From NCBI GenBank assembly GCA_033063855.1, contig CP093829.1:24769537-24833536 (forward strand): a DNA stretch of 64,000 bases. Reading direction: 5' to 3'. Positions 39,101-51,541 of this stretch are shown here, in pieces. Each line of letters begins with the position of its first letter. The stretch's first letter is position 1. The stretch is from Smittia aterrima (taxonomy: Eukaryota; Arthropoda; Insecta; Diptera; Chironomidae). Made by a program: the position numbers and the translations under genes. The notes under the pieces are model-generated. The model did no database searches. It saw nothing but the letters and a program-made list of their open reading frames with translations, and was not told where the DNA came from.

Positions 39101-42100
39101 ACAAGATTGGAGGACCTGTTCCACTGACAAGAATTAAAACTCTCGTATCAATGACAACGCCAAGAGATTTTCGAGCTCACGGATCGTGCACTTTACCTCC
39201 GTTTGTTGAGTTTGATATGAGTGCCGAAGGATTTGGATGTTTATTCCTTCCAAGTATTTCCCCGCAAGCTCCGATTCTCGGCGGCGGTAGCAGCATGGAA
39301 GCTGGAACAACAGTTGGAGGAATTGGAACAGGCGAACGAGTCTTCCCACCACAAACTGGACTCACTTACTCGACTTGGTTCTGCGTTGACAAATTCTCCG
39401 ATCCACGGACGGATCCTCATTGTGTGAGATTGTTGACCATCACCAGAATCGTGAACAACCTCAGAGAAGATAACGTAGTTTGTCTTTCCATTCTTCTATC
39501 TGCTAGAGATAAAGCAATTATCGTGTCAACACAGGAAACTCATTTGCCACCAAGTAAGTTTTGTTTTCTTAAAAGATTAAAGTTGAACACATTTTCTAAA
39601 TCCTTTTTATCTCAGATGTTGGTGAATGGGAACCTGATGGAACTGGAGATAGCAGTGCTCGCATCTGGTGTCCTGATGTTCTTCACGAAGGACAATGGCA
39701 TCATCTGGCTGTGGTTCTGAATCGTGCAGTGTTGAAGAACTCAAGTTTTTCACTCTTTCTCGACGGTCAGCACATGCACACTCAAAAACTTCATTACATT
39801 TCACAAACACCGGGAGGAACAACTAACAGCAGTGTCAATGCCACAAACTCGGTCTATGCTATTCTTGGAACTCCACCAGCTTGGCGACGCTACTCGAGAT
39901 TGTGCTGGAAGCAAGGCGTTTGTCATCTGCTCGAGGATGTCTTGACAGCTCAAGTTGTGTCTGTGATCTTTCAACTTGGTCCTCACTACATGGGATCTCT
40001 TCAAGCTCCTCAAATTCGCAAGCAAATTGAACCAATGAATCCACTCGTTCCAGAGGAAAGAGTTGTTTTCGGACTGAACGCAAAGGCAATGAGTCAACTG
40101 ACTCTTGCAAGGATAAGAAAAGTTTACAGTCGCGCTGACAATAAGACGATTGCAAAGCAACTTGGAATGAGCTCGAACGAGAACGCAACTCCAATCAGAA
40201 TTCTTCATAATTCAGCTGGACATTTAGCAGGCGCAGCAAGAACACTCGGAGGAGTTGTCGTTGGTTATCTTGGAGTTCGAGTCTTTAGCCCGAATCCAGT
40301 TTCAAAAATGATGGGAACAGTTGGTGGCTGTAATGTTCTTCTTGGAATCATCGCAATGTCACAGGACGTAGAAAGTCTCTACGCTGGTGTCAAAGCGTTG
40401 ACTTGCGTTGTCAGAAGCAACAAAGCGGCTCAAGCTGAGATGGATAGAAAACGTTGCTATCAGACTCTCGCAATGTTCTTCAAGAAGAAAAAGAATTTGC
40501 TGAACTCTCATATTCTTCATTTAACATTCAGTCTGGTCGGAACTGTAAACTCTGGCCAGGAGACATCAGCAGCGATTCCAAATATAACTGCGTTTCAAGA
40601 TCTTTTATGTGATCTTGACATTTGGCTTAACGCTCCGAATGGATTGCTTCGCTCATTGCTCGAACATCTTTTAGAGCTTGCTTCAGAGTCAGGTGAGAAG
40701 AAGACGAACATTAAAATCATGCGAGAACTTCAGCTAGTTCCGAAGCTGCTTCATATCATCTGCGACATAAGCGAGAACCCAACGAAAGAAATTCTCTTCA
40801 CACTCTTGTCAATTCTTCTTGGAGGTCAACCAAGACCAGGCGATCTTCTGCACTTTGGACAATTCATTACTGCGAAGTTGCCACTCTCAGGTGAAAATGA
40901 AAAGATGATTGATCTGACACATCTCGTTTCAAATAAGGACTTTACTCTGATGGATGATTACGAGACGACCGCTACGAACACAATTCGAAACATAATTTTA
41001 AGAAATCGATGTTTGTCGCTGCTTCATTCGCTTTTATTCACGATCAAAAACACAGTCAACGCGACGATTTGCGGAGAAATATCTCGCGTCCTTGGACATG
41101 ACTGGATTCTTCTATTTATTCAACCGCACATGCACTCATCGTCAGTTGTTTGGAGCATGCGAATCTTAGTTGTTCTCTTAGCGAATGAAACTTTGATCAC
41201 AAGATTCCGAGAGGGAACATCGAATGGCGGTTATTTGAGAAACACCGAATTGATTTCACAAAACAAAAACGCAGTTGTTCTGGCATCAAACACACAATTG
41301 CCGAGCTCTGGTCCAGCTAGCCCTGGTTCACTCGTTTCACAACCTGGAGTTGTGTTACCATCGCAAGTCGCTGGCGAAGTCAAAGTTCAAGCTTTGAGTA
41401 TCAACGGATTCCAATATCTCGAATGGCTGTTGCCACATCATCTCGAAATTCCTGAACTTTATTTCCTTATCACGGCAATCATCATGGGACAACCAGTTAA
41501 ATGTCTTGCTTCTGATCACACGAAACTTGATCTCGACAAGGTTTGGTCTTTCCTTTGGGGTGGACCAGTATCGCCATCAAGTGGCAGTGTCCCTAAAGTT
41601 GTTCTGTGTCCCGAAGCCGTTTGCATTCTATTGACCATCGTTAGAACAATCGTGCATACAAATAATGAAGTCGAATGGCTGAAAAATCATCCTGTGACAA
41701 TAATTCAAGTGATTTTCTCTCTTTACCATAACTTAACCGACTTTATGCCAGTGTTGATGTTGGGTGAAGTGATTTCGTCGCTTGTTGGAATTCTATTTCC
41801 GCCTGGAAATGAAACAGAAATTGAAAGCAACGCCTCGACACCAGAAGGGGAAATAACTCAAAATCCAATTCTCGGAGCAGGAAGTCTCAGAGGAAGTGTG
41901 TGTCAGTTAACAGAACATCCAGTCAGGAAATTGGTGGTTGATTTGCTTCGTGTCATCGTCGTCGACTCTCTGAGCTTGGCTGTGACTGGGAAAACTCCTG
42001 TTATCGATCTCGTTATTGACGCATCTCCAGAAAATTCTGACATTACAATGCAAACTTCATTCCAAACTGAAATCATCACAGCACTGATGGATCATTTGTT

Positions 42101-45100
42101 GGCTGCTGACATGCTTGTTGGAGAACAGGCAGCACTTCCGATTGTACCTTTGCTTCAATCACACATTCAAAACATCGCCCCAAATGTTTTCTACTTGACT
42201 GCAAGGGTCGTCGATAAGCTTTGGCAAGGTAAACATTATTTTAACTTTTTTCTAAATTGTCGATGAGTAAAATATTGATTTAATTTTAGGATGCTTGCAT
42301 AAAGATCCCCACGAGATATTTGAGTTCATCGTTAAACTTATTGGTCAAGCGAAAAGAAGACCTTCGAGCATATCCTTGGAACAACTTCATCACTCTCTCA
42401 ATCGAACGATACTTTATCTACTCTCACGTCCAACGGAATCTGTCGCTGAACAAATGGCTGTGCTCGACACTCTTCACAAGTTGACCACGAATCGTTTATT
42501 AATCTTCGGAGCTGGAAATCATGAACTCGAATTCATCGGATGCTTAACTTATTGTTTGCTTCAATTAACATCAGACATAAAAATCGAACTCGATACGAAT
42601 GCGAAAAACACAACTTGGCATGTTAATCCACGAAATGAGATGGTCGAGTCGAGAGACGAGCTTTTGAATCAACACCAAGGAAGAAATCTTATTGTAGGCG
42701 CAGCTTTCAGAGTTTGGGAAGAGTTGTACGTTTGCAAAAAGCCCGCAATCGAAGAAGTCTTCAAAATATCTTTGACACCACCAGCATCAAACGCTAAAGC
42801 TCCAGATTTGACATCAACCAGAGATCAAGTCATTGAATCCGCAATCAAGTTGTGGCATAGTTACATTGACGGAGAAAAGAAAGCAACGTGTCGTGTTCCT
42901 TGGGAACTTCACAACCAGATTCAATCGAAGATTCAAAAAGTGACTGGAGGGTTGACGAGACTTGCGAGCAGAACAAAAGTGAAAAAGGAAGATGGAGTGA
43001 AGACTAAGACTCACATTAAGAAAGACGTTGCTTTGGAGTGGCTGAACTTACATCTCAGCTTAGTAAAAGATCTTTGGGAGATGCGATGCGCGCAGTACAT
43101 TCACATGTCTCAACACACTCAGCGTTATGTTCTTCAAGACTGGATTATGTCAGAAGGTGAACTAACAAGAGAACGTGGATTGTGGGGACCAACAAAAGGA
43201 TCAATTCTTGACAAATGGACGCTCGACTCAACTGAAGGTCCCAACCGAATGAGGAAGAAAACAATGCGAAATGAACTCTTCTATCCTCAATATCCCTACC
43301 GAGCAGAGTTGGAGTTGCCGGATAATAAACAACTCAAATATAAAGTTGCGACAAGCTTTGACAGTAAGAAATATTTCCAAGTCTATCAGACGTCAAACCA
43401 TCAAACTCGAGTTCTTTGCGAAGCTGAGAATGTCATTGTTGAACGAGACAACAATACACCACCACAAACTCCAGCGCAACAACAGCCGCTGACATTGAAT
43501 AGAGCTCAAAGTGAGCCAGGAGAAGAGTTTGATGAAGATGCCGAAGAGGAAGCGGCTGCGATGGTTCCTGACAATCAGACGCTTTTGCGAATGTTGGAAG
43601 AGAACGAAAAGATTTCTCACATGTTCCGTTGTGCGAGAATTCAAGGACTCGATACATCAGAAGGACTTGTTCTCTTCGGAAAGGAACATTGCTACGTTGT
43701 CGATGGATTCACTTTAATTAAAAATCGTGAAATTCGTGATATCGACTCAATGCTAGACGGAACTTATGAACCAATTCTTCCTAATCCATCAGGAAGCCAA
43801 CGACGACAAGAACAAATGCGACAATGCTCAAAGTTTGCTTATGAGGACATCCGAGAAGTTCACAAACGTCGTTACTTGTTGCAACCGATTGCATTGGAAA
43901 TATTCTCAGGCGATGGTCGCAACTATTTACTGAGTTTCCAACGAAAAGTTCGAAATAAAGTTTATCAACGTGTAATGACACTGGCAACATCAATAGCTGA
44001 CAATGCTCAATCGTCAGTTGCTGGTCAAAGGAGAACGGCGAGTGTTGAGCAAACCTCGGGACTGTTAAGTAGTTTGATTGGAGAAACGTCAGTAACTCAG
44101 CGATGGGTGGTAAGTTCAGAATCTTCTAAAAAGATCGAGCTCTCAAATAATTCAATTTATTCCTCAGCGCGGTGAAATCTCAAACTTCCAATATTTGATG
44201 AACTTGAACACATTAGCCGGAAGATCGTACAACGATCTGATGCAGTATCCAGTATTTCCATGGATTTTGGCTGATTACGATTCGGAAGATTTAGATTTAT
44301 CGAATCCAAAGACTTTCCGAGACTTTTCAAAGCCAATGGGTGCGCAGTCAGTTGATCGACTGGAACAATTCCAGAAGCGCTTCAAGGAATGGGACGATCC
44401 ACAAGGAGAAACTCCACCTTATCATTATGGCACGCATTATAGTTCAGCTATGATTGTTTGCTCATATCTCGTGAGGTTGGAACCATTTTCACAACATTTC
44501 CTTCGACTTCAAGGTGGACACTTCGATCTCGCAGATAGAATGTTCCACAGTATCAAGGAAGGATGGTTCTCAGCGTCGAAGCATAACATGGCAGACGTTA
44601 AAGAACTTATTCCCGAGTTCTTTTATCTTCCTGAGTTTCTGACCAATTCAAATAATTTTGATTTGGGAATGAAACAAAATGGAGAAGTGTTGAGTGATAT
44701 AATTTTACCTCCATGGGCGAAACAGGATCCGAGGGAGTTCATAAGACTTCATCGAGCTGCTCTTGAGTGTGATTATGTCTCACAGAATTTGCATTTGGTA
44801 AATCATTAATTTGAATTAAGGAAAATCATTTGCTAATTATAAATTTCTAGTGGATTGATCTCATCTTTGGATATCGCCAACAAGGACAAGCTGCTGTCGA
44901 TGCAGTCAATGTTTTCCATCATCTGTTCTATGAAGGAAATGTAGACATTTACAAGTGAGTTCGATACTTCAATTAAAACTATTTTCAAATTATTAATTTT
45001 CTTCTCCTAAAGCATCGACGATCCGCTCAAGAAAAACGCGACCATCGGTTTCATCAATAACTTCGGTCAAATTCCTAAACAATTGTTCAAGAAGCCTCAT

Positions 45101-47219
45101 CCATCAAAGAAAATGGCAGGACTGAGACATTCAGTGATAGATCCAACTCCAATGTTATCGGCTGGCTCCGTTCCAATTGAAAAGTTATTCTTCCACAACT
45201 TGGATAACTTGAAGCCAAGTCAACAACCAGTGAAAGAACTTAAAGGACCAGTTGGGCAGATAATTCAAGATAAGATTGTTCTCGCTGTTGAACAGAACAA
45301 AGTGTTGATGCCACCAACGTTCTCTCGCTACATTGCTTGGGGATTCGCTGATCATTCTCTTAGGATTGGAATGTACGACAGCGACAGAGCGATGTTCGTT
45401 TGCGAGTCTGCGGCTCATTCTGGCGAAATTCTTGCGTGCGCTTCACCAAACGCGAAAACAGTCATCACAGCTGGAACAAGTTCAGTTGTAACAGTTTGGG
45501 AATTGAATTCACGACTCAAATCGTTGACAGTGAAGCATTCACTTCATGGACACACTGACGCTGTTACTTGCTTAGCCGCCAGTCCAGCTTACAATATCAT
45601 TGTATCGGGTTCACGAGATGGAACTGCAATCGTCTGGGACATGAGTCGATATATCTTTGTCAGACAATTGCGTGAACATGTTGGACTCGTTGCTGCGGTT
45701 GCAATCAATGATCTAACTGGCGAGATAGCAACTTGTAGCGCAACGTGGTTGCATCTTTGGTCAATTAATGGTGACTGCCTTGCAACTGTGAACACCAGCA
45801 TTGGCTCAGCTGATCGAATGCAACAGATTTTGTGTGTTGCTTTCTCAATGACTCGTGAATGGGACTCACAGAATGTAATCATCACGGGATCGACTGATGG
45901 AGTCGTTAGAGTGAGTATTCGATTGATCTCATTGAAGCAAAAAACTAATTTATTTAATTTAAAGATGTGGTCGATGGATTACGTTCAAGTGCCGGAAGAA
46001 CGAGACGAAGTCATTGAAGAACCAAAAGTAGAAGCCATCGAGGAATCGAAAGAAGTTATTAAAGAAAAGAAAAAGGCTGAATTAGTGAAACAAATGAGTT
46101 TAACAACTGACGGAGGAGGTAAGAAGATTTCTTATTTGAAAGGAAATGATTTGAAATCCAATTTTTACTTCGCAGCTCTTGCTAAATCTGGATCAGAGTC
46201 GAGCATTTCTGAAGCATGTGACAGCGTTAAAGAGTCGAAAAAGCAATTCGAGGACGAGAAGGAAGAATGTAGCGACAAAGACGAACCACGACAAGATAAA
46301 AACCAACTGACAATTGACAATAAAGCAAGCTTAAGCAGCGCGAAATCGATGACCCAACTGAAAGACGTTGGAGACAGTGTCAAGAGAAGAAGTGGCGATG
46401 CGACGAGACGAAGAGAAACGAAGCTTCGTAGCGTTTCTCACATTGAGCAAACTATCGATGACTCTGATGGCTTTGAAGACGTTGCAAGCGCTGCCAGCAC
46501 TTCCGGTATAAGGCCAAGTAAGTCAGATACGAGTTTAACAGAATCGTTCGTCATGATTGATAACGATGGTGGTGGGCGACGGCTTTCTAACAAACAAAAT
46601 ATTTTACGCGATGGTGAGTGGAGCTTTAACTTTTCTCTCAATTTTAAATAAATAATTTTCTGAATTTCTGTTCAGGATTTAAATGGCAGCAACAGCTCGT
46701 GTTCCGTTATAAGCTTACAATGCACACGGCCTACGACCGAAAAGATAATTGCGAGCCAGCAAGTATTACATCTCTCGCTGTGTCGAAAGATCATCGAACT
46801 CTTTATGTTGGTAAGTAAATCGAAATCAAATCAAATTTGATGAAATTTTAAGAAAAGAATTTCTTCTAAAAGGCGACGCTAGAGGTCGAGTCTTCTCATG
46901 GAGTGTTGCGGAGCAGCCTGGGCGGGGAATGGCTGATCATTGGCTTAAAGATGAAGCTGCTGACCAATGCGTTGGATGTCATATCAGGTAAAATATAGAA
47001 ACTCTTTTAAAAATAAAATAATCTCAACGAATTCTTTCTCCCCACAGATTTTCACTTTACGAGCGAAGACATCATTGTCGTAATTGCGGTTTAGTTTTCT
47101 GTAACAAATGTAGTCGCTTCGAGTCCGAGATATCACGTCTTCGTCTCTTTAAGCCAGTCCGCGTATGTCAATCGTGTTACACTCAACTCAGACATTCTTC
47201 ATCATTCGACAACAATTAA
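36143..47219 (+). CDS. bchs: Blue cheese / WDFY3 (Alfy) orthologue: BEACH-WD40-FYVE autophagy scaffold, complete
   Basis: Bchs/WDFY3 is a giant scaffold that links ubiquitinated protein aggregates to autophagic membranes. Coding exons: 36143-37793, 37853-39553, 39616-42228, 42290-44109, 44168-44797, 44851-44954, 45013-45910, 45965-46118, 46176-46613, 46676-46810, 46873-46987, 47048-47219. All are GT-AG and in phase, giving 10,431 nt and 3,476 aa, near the fly protein's usual size of about 3,490 (memory). Order: armadillo/HEAT-like N-terminal half; concanavalin-like segment near 1045-1190 (TYSTWFCVDKF, then GQWHHLAVVLN); PH-BEACH near 2420-2560; BEACH from about 2598 (NFQYLMNLNTLAGRSYNDLM) to about 2870; WD repeats near 2940-3150 and 3337-3400; acidic linker with possible LIR motifs; FYVE near 3405-3466. 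FYVE signatures are intact: WLKD, RRHHCRNCG, PVRVC and eight zinc-binding Cys. Very secure. Confidence 0.97.
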
Positions 47220-50200
47220 GCGAATCGATCTTTTCATCTGCTCCTATCATATGCTTTCCAAGAGTGTTGTCAACAAACTTTGCTATACTACTGACGAAGC
47301 TTCACCTAAGTTAATTGAATTGTGGAATTATAGCGTTTAAATGTTATCAAACCAATTTCCGACCTTTTAGCTGAGAAGATAAAATTATTCAGCAGTTGTT
47401 AGTTATTGCCATCCGAGTCCATATATATTTAGTCGATTCGTTTCTCACCAAGCGTAGCTGAAAAGTGCACAATTAGCGAGCACGGCATCCATCGCATTAT
47501 CAAATTCGGTATTTATAGCGGAATGACAGAAGACAAAATGGGAAAAATTGTGTTAATCAAAAACAAATATCGTAGTCATCTGAGAAATTGTGAAATTGTA
47601 TTAAAGATATTCTAGAGAACAAGATGTAAAATTAAGCGCAGATCAGATTTTCTTCTTCGGTTTGCTAAGCATTTCAAGTGATTCTAATTTTTACAAACAT
47701 TGCGTCAATCCTAACTGAAACATTTTTTTTATCATTGGCCATAGCAAAAAATAACTTTTTCGTGATATTTTTATTATATTTTCTATATTTATTCTCAATA
47801 ACAAGATTATTTAAAGTTTTTACAGCATGAAATAAAACAATAAAGTTTACTGTATGAATTAGCGAGAAGTGAAACAATAAATTGTGCAATAAAAGGATTT
47901 AAAAAAAAAAGTTTGATGGACTAACTTCACATTTGAGCTGAGGGTTTAATCAATTTTTTGTCATCGAGATTTTCTCTTTTTTTGTTTATGAGTTTTTCAC
48001 TTGATTCGAATCAGTTTTATTTTTGCTTAATTAGTCACACGTAATTCGTCGTCGGTAATTAGCGTCCCGTATAAAAAAGTGAATGGACTGTTTGTCGGAT
48101 GCAATTTTTTTCTAGTGAGAACTTGATATCAAAAAAATTCAGCTTTCTCGTTGACGAGGTGGACTTCAGCTTTTTCCTTCGATGTAGAAAATCTATCTCC
48201 CTCTGTCGAGTTTTAGACGATTTCAGTTCTCTCTCGAATTTATCGGAGGCCACGCCTTCGACTCAGCTCTCAAAAGGAAAGAAGTCCATTTTCATGAAAA
48301 ATTTCTCGACAGACGACCTCGCAAGGATTTGTCCTAAATGCAAAATAAAAAATTAAATATTTAAATCTCCAACAGTGGCAACGGTAGGAAAACTCATTCG
48401 TCACATAGAAAAGGATAAAGAAGAAGCAAGTTGTGGTTGATTTTTAGATTTTTTGATATTTTCCGGTGAAAACGAGCATTAACATTTCGACATGAACTTT
48501 GGGAGAAGAAGAATGAAAAGACGACGACGGAAAATTCACATGATGTGATGCTTTGTGTGAACGTTAGGCCTGGTTTTCTAAGTAATTATTTGATCTCTTG
48601 GCACAAAATCTCGCAAACAGAAATGAAACTCTAGAAAATGTTAGAAATAAAAAACTCAGAGAGTTTTCCCCACGCAAACACAATGAAATATGGAGCGAGA
48701 TGAAAATGCAGGTGCAATCCCAATTTGCGAGAAATTTACTTTGGAAAAGTTGTAAAATATTCAAACAAGATGCCTTTGATTCAAACAATTTCTTGTGCAC
48801 TTCGCTTTTGTTTGTTAAAGGAAAATCTTTCGTCTTGAGATGTTTTCAAATACAAAATTCATTTGAAAACTAATCAACAAACCTGATGAAGTTTTATGAA
48901 TCCACAGAGAGATAGACTGAGCTTCACTTTTGAGTAAATTCCTGATGATCCCATGAGCTGAATGTTTTAGCTCCATCCTCAATACTGAAATATTCACAAC
49001 TTTACATCAAATAATCTTTCAATAATCCGATGTCAGGACAACACATTCATCAGCTAAATCCTCACCTTTACCCTCGGCATGAGCCAGCATGTGTCAAAAA
49101 TCTCATTGATACAAAAAATTATTCTCACTTTTCAACGACCAACGATTAGTGAAGGGAATTTAGTTTTTTATGTCGCTGCCCCAAAAGAAATCTTTAAACT
49201 GAATGTTTATTTTTACAAAAGAACTTCTCCATGACCAGTAAAGCAAACATTGTGAGTGTTGTGTTGTTCAACGTCCTCGCTTCGAGGCATTTGTTTGCGT
49301 GAAGTTTCCTCGACAGAAAGTCGTGCTTCATCCGATGAGATTTAAGTTTTCTAGCTTTATAGTTTCTATTAGAGAAGTTTAATCAATAACTCGAAAGCCG
49401 TTCAAGCCAAAATGTTGAAAATTATTTGCTTGACGTTTTTCATTCGCTTCGCACAACACGAATGAGTTCAAGTCAAAAAGGAAAATTGCAAATAATTATT
49501 GTTGACTCAGTTTAATTGCAATTCGAATGTAAATAGTCAGTGGACATGAATTGGCTTCGAGGCACAAAATGGCTGAGCACATCGTTATCTCATAAATCAC
49601 TTCAAACGTGTTGATCGGATATATCAATTAACATAAATGTTGATACTAACTTGTCATCTCCATGTTATCTCGATTTTACAGTTCACAACATCGATGGCGA
49701 TTATTATCTTAAATATGTTCAATAATTTATTGATTCAAAATGAAAACTCGTCGTCTCTGACTTCTCATTGTTGCCAAGTCTCCATGAGAAATGTTTTTCT
49801 TTAGAATTCATTTTTATTCGTCGTTTGGTTTTCGTCGAAAAGAGAAAATGTTTACTTTGGGAAAATGTCACGAACTGTTCGTCAACCCTACAAAGAATAA
49901 AAAGGTTCAGCAAGAACATTAACCGATAACAAAAAATTCGTTGATTTGTGAAGTGAGAAGCTTTTAAAAGAACAGTCACTTGCTCTCTTCTTCGTAATTT
50001 GTTACCTCAATTTATGATTCTTCTTAGCTCTCTGATGTATCAATCAACTCGTGAAAGAGTTTCTCTTCGATTAATCCAGCTTTCCCACTTCTGAGTGCTT
50101 TGCAGCGGGAAAATTTGTTCTTCACGCCGTTTCATGAGGGTTTCACTTTGTTTAATTTAGCATCAATAGCTTAATTTATTTCAAACAAGAAGACGAACCG

Positions 50201-50433
50201 CGCCAAGAAAAGTTTTGAAGAATTTTTGTGAAAATTTGAAAGTTCAGAAAGTTTTTTGGTTTGTTTGCTTATGACTCAAGACGAGGAAGCGGAGAAGGCG
50301 AGAACCTTAAAGTGACGATAACTTAATTAAAAAGGAAATCACAGGCAAGAGACAACACTTTTAAATATTCAAAGCTTTTGACTTCAATTCGAGGTAAATT
50401 TCAAAAAGTTTCTTGAAAATATTCCTCGAATGG
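47220..50433. other. bchs 3' UTR and intergenic DNA
   Basis: bchs and the minus-strand protease homologue are convergent here. The first ~670 nt are the likely bchs 3' UTR. The rest is AT-rich with only short open frames; one at 48099-48356 (85 codons) follows a TATAAAAA at 48071 but has no recognisable domain. Confidence 0.5.
47831..47893 (+). terminator. bchs: bchs polyadenylation signal cluster
   Basis: Four AATAAA hexamers occur at 47831, 47839, 47876 and 47888, then an A-run at about 47901-47910, roughly 610-670 nt after the bchs stop. They fit the end of the bchs 3' UTR. Which one is used cannot be told from sequence. Confidence 0.6.
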
Positions 50434-50682
50434 AAACTTAATTTCTCGTCTCGTGTGAATTCGCTGAAAAACTATCAGCCATCAAAGTGGAAAAGTATCA
50501 TCAAATTTATTGTGATGTGTGTGGTTTAAAATGTATCTCATTTTATCGTCGTCGCTTGTTCACATGTGGATGAAGTCTCACGACATGAAATGTAAAGCAG
50601 AGCAATCAATTGCAACAAATTCTCTGCTTCTTATAAATATTTTACTAAATTTCACTCTGATCTCTTCAACCTTTAAGTCATT
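50434..50682 (+). repeat. Inverted repeat, copy A (249 bp)
   Basis: This segment equals the reverse complement of 55458-55706 over 249 positions without gaps. I find one mismatch, in TGATCTCTTCAAC here against TGATCTCCTCAAC in the other copy. Similarity is lost beyond position 50682; at the other end an 8-base word (CGAATGGA) is shared with a 9-10 base offset. It lies 64 bp downstream of the stop of the minus-strand protease homologue, probably in or next to its 3' UTR, and contains a minus-strand AATAAA (50511-50506). It has no obvious terminal repeats or coding capacity. Confidence 0.95.
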
Positions 50683-50746
50683 TTGTATTTAATCTTCACT
50701 AATAATCTCACAAATTTTAATATTTTCTCCTAAAATATTTTGATAT

Positions 50747-51541
50747 CTACAAAAGAAGTTGAGTTATTAAAACAAAGAAAAGAATTGAACTTGAAATTTT
50801 CCATGAAAAATTCGATCCAGAGACTTGACGAATCCATTCACGATGGTGACTAACGGATTGAAGGATCCCGGTTTTGTTTGAAGCTCCACAAGCTGAAGCA
50901 TCGATTACAAATCCTGTGAATATGTTGTTACAAACAAATGGACCTCCAATGTTGCCAAATCCACATAAAGTGCTGTTAGTTTCATTTCTTTCACAGAAAA
51001 CTCCATTCGATTGATCTCCACAGAAGTTGGAGTCCTCAGTTGTCAGCAGAGCTTGAAGGAGCGGTCGTCTTTCTTCTGCCCAAGCAAAGACCGGACAAGA
51101 TGTTTGAGTTCTTGGCCAAGATTCAGCGAGTCCGAGAGGTTGAATGTGATTGTATCGTCGTCTGTTGTGTCTGATATTTGATGAAAGTCTTAAAACTGCG
51201 ATGTTGTTGACGAGTGGATCACTTTCCGTAAAGTTCTCGTGAATTGATATTCTAAGAACATTAATGACAACACTCCTCATTTTTAAATCAACAGATCCCA
51301 ATGAGATTTGTAGCTCCGATGAATTTTTATTCACAACACACGACGCAGCGGTCACAACATTCCAAGCGTCGATTAAAGTTCCCGCACAAAGAAATCCATT
51401 TCCAAACCATTTCTGATCAGTAACTCGAAGTCTCACCGAAGCAATGAAGCGAGAACTTGATTGAGAAACAATCGATCCTTGGTTTAAACAATTTCCTTCG
51501 TGAAACCAAACGATTAAGATCAAAAAGAATAAATTTTTCAT
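50747..51541 (-). CDS. Trypsin-like serine protease homologue, catalytically dead, probably GPI-anchored
   Basis: Single-exon protein of 264 aa. A signal peptide (MKNLFFLILIVWFHEGNC) precedes an S1-family fold. The His-loop Cys pair (FLCAGTL, VVTAASC) and the C-terminal Cys are kept, but all three catalytic positions are changed: His to Ser67 (TAASC), Asp to Asn113 (NNIAVL) and Ser to Ile198 (GNIGGP). The usual IVGG start is IVSQ, so zymogen activation is unlikely. There are about six NxS/T sites. The end (FSWKISSSILFFVLITQLLL) is a hydrophobic tail without a cytoplasmic part, as in GPI signals. The ATG at 51541 is chosen because it starts the signal peptide; a splice acceptor (TTTTTTTCAG) just upstream suggests a spliced 5' UTR. 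Non-catalytic homologues often act as cofactors or binding proteins; the role here is unknown. Confidence 0.85.
   Translation of the reverse strand: MKNLFFLILIVWFHEGNCLNQGSIVSQSSSRFIASVRLRVTDQKWFGNGFLCAGTLIDAWNVVTAASCVVNKNSSELQISLGSVDLKMRSVVINVLRISIHENFTESDPLVNNIAVLRLSSNIRHNRRRYNHIQPLGLAESWPRTQTSCPVFAWAEERRPLLQALLTTEDSNFCGDQSNGVFCERNETNSTLCGFGNIGGPFVCNNIFTGFVIDASACGASNKTGILQSVSHHREWIRQVSGSNFSWKISSSILFFVLITQLLL

Noticed and set aside
39801..40208. Open frames antisense to bchs (also 39134-39365, 43393-43657, 45589-45885)
   Set aside because: They are shadows of the bchs coding frame on the opposite strand.
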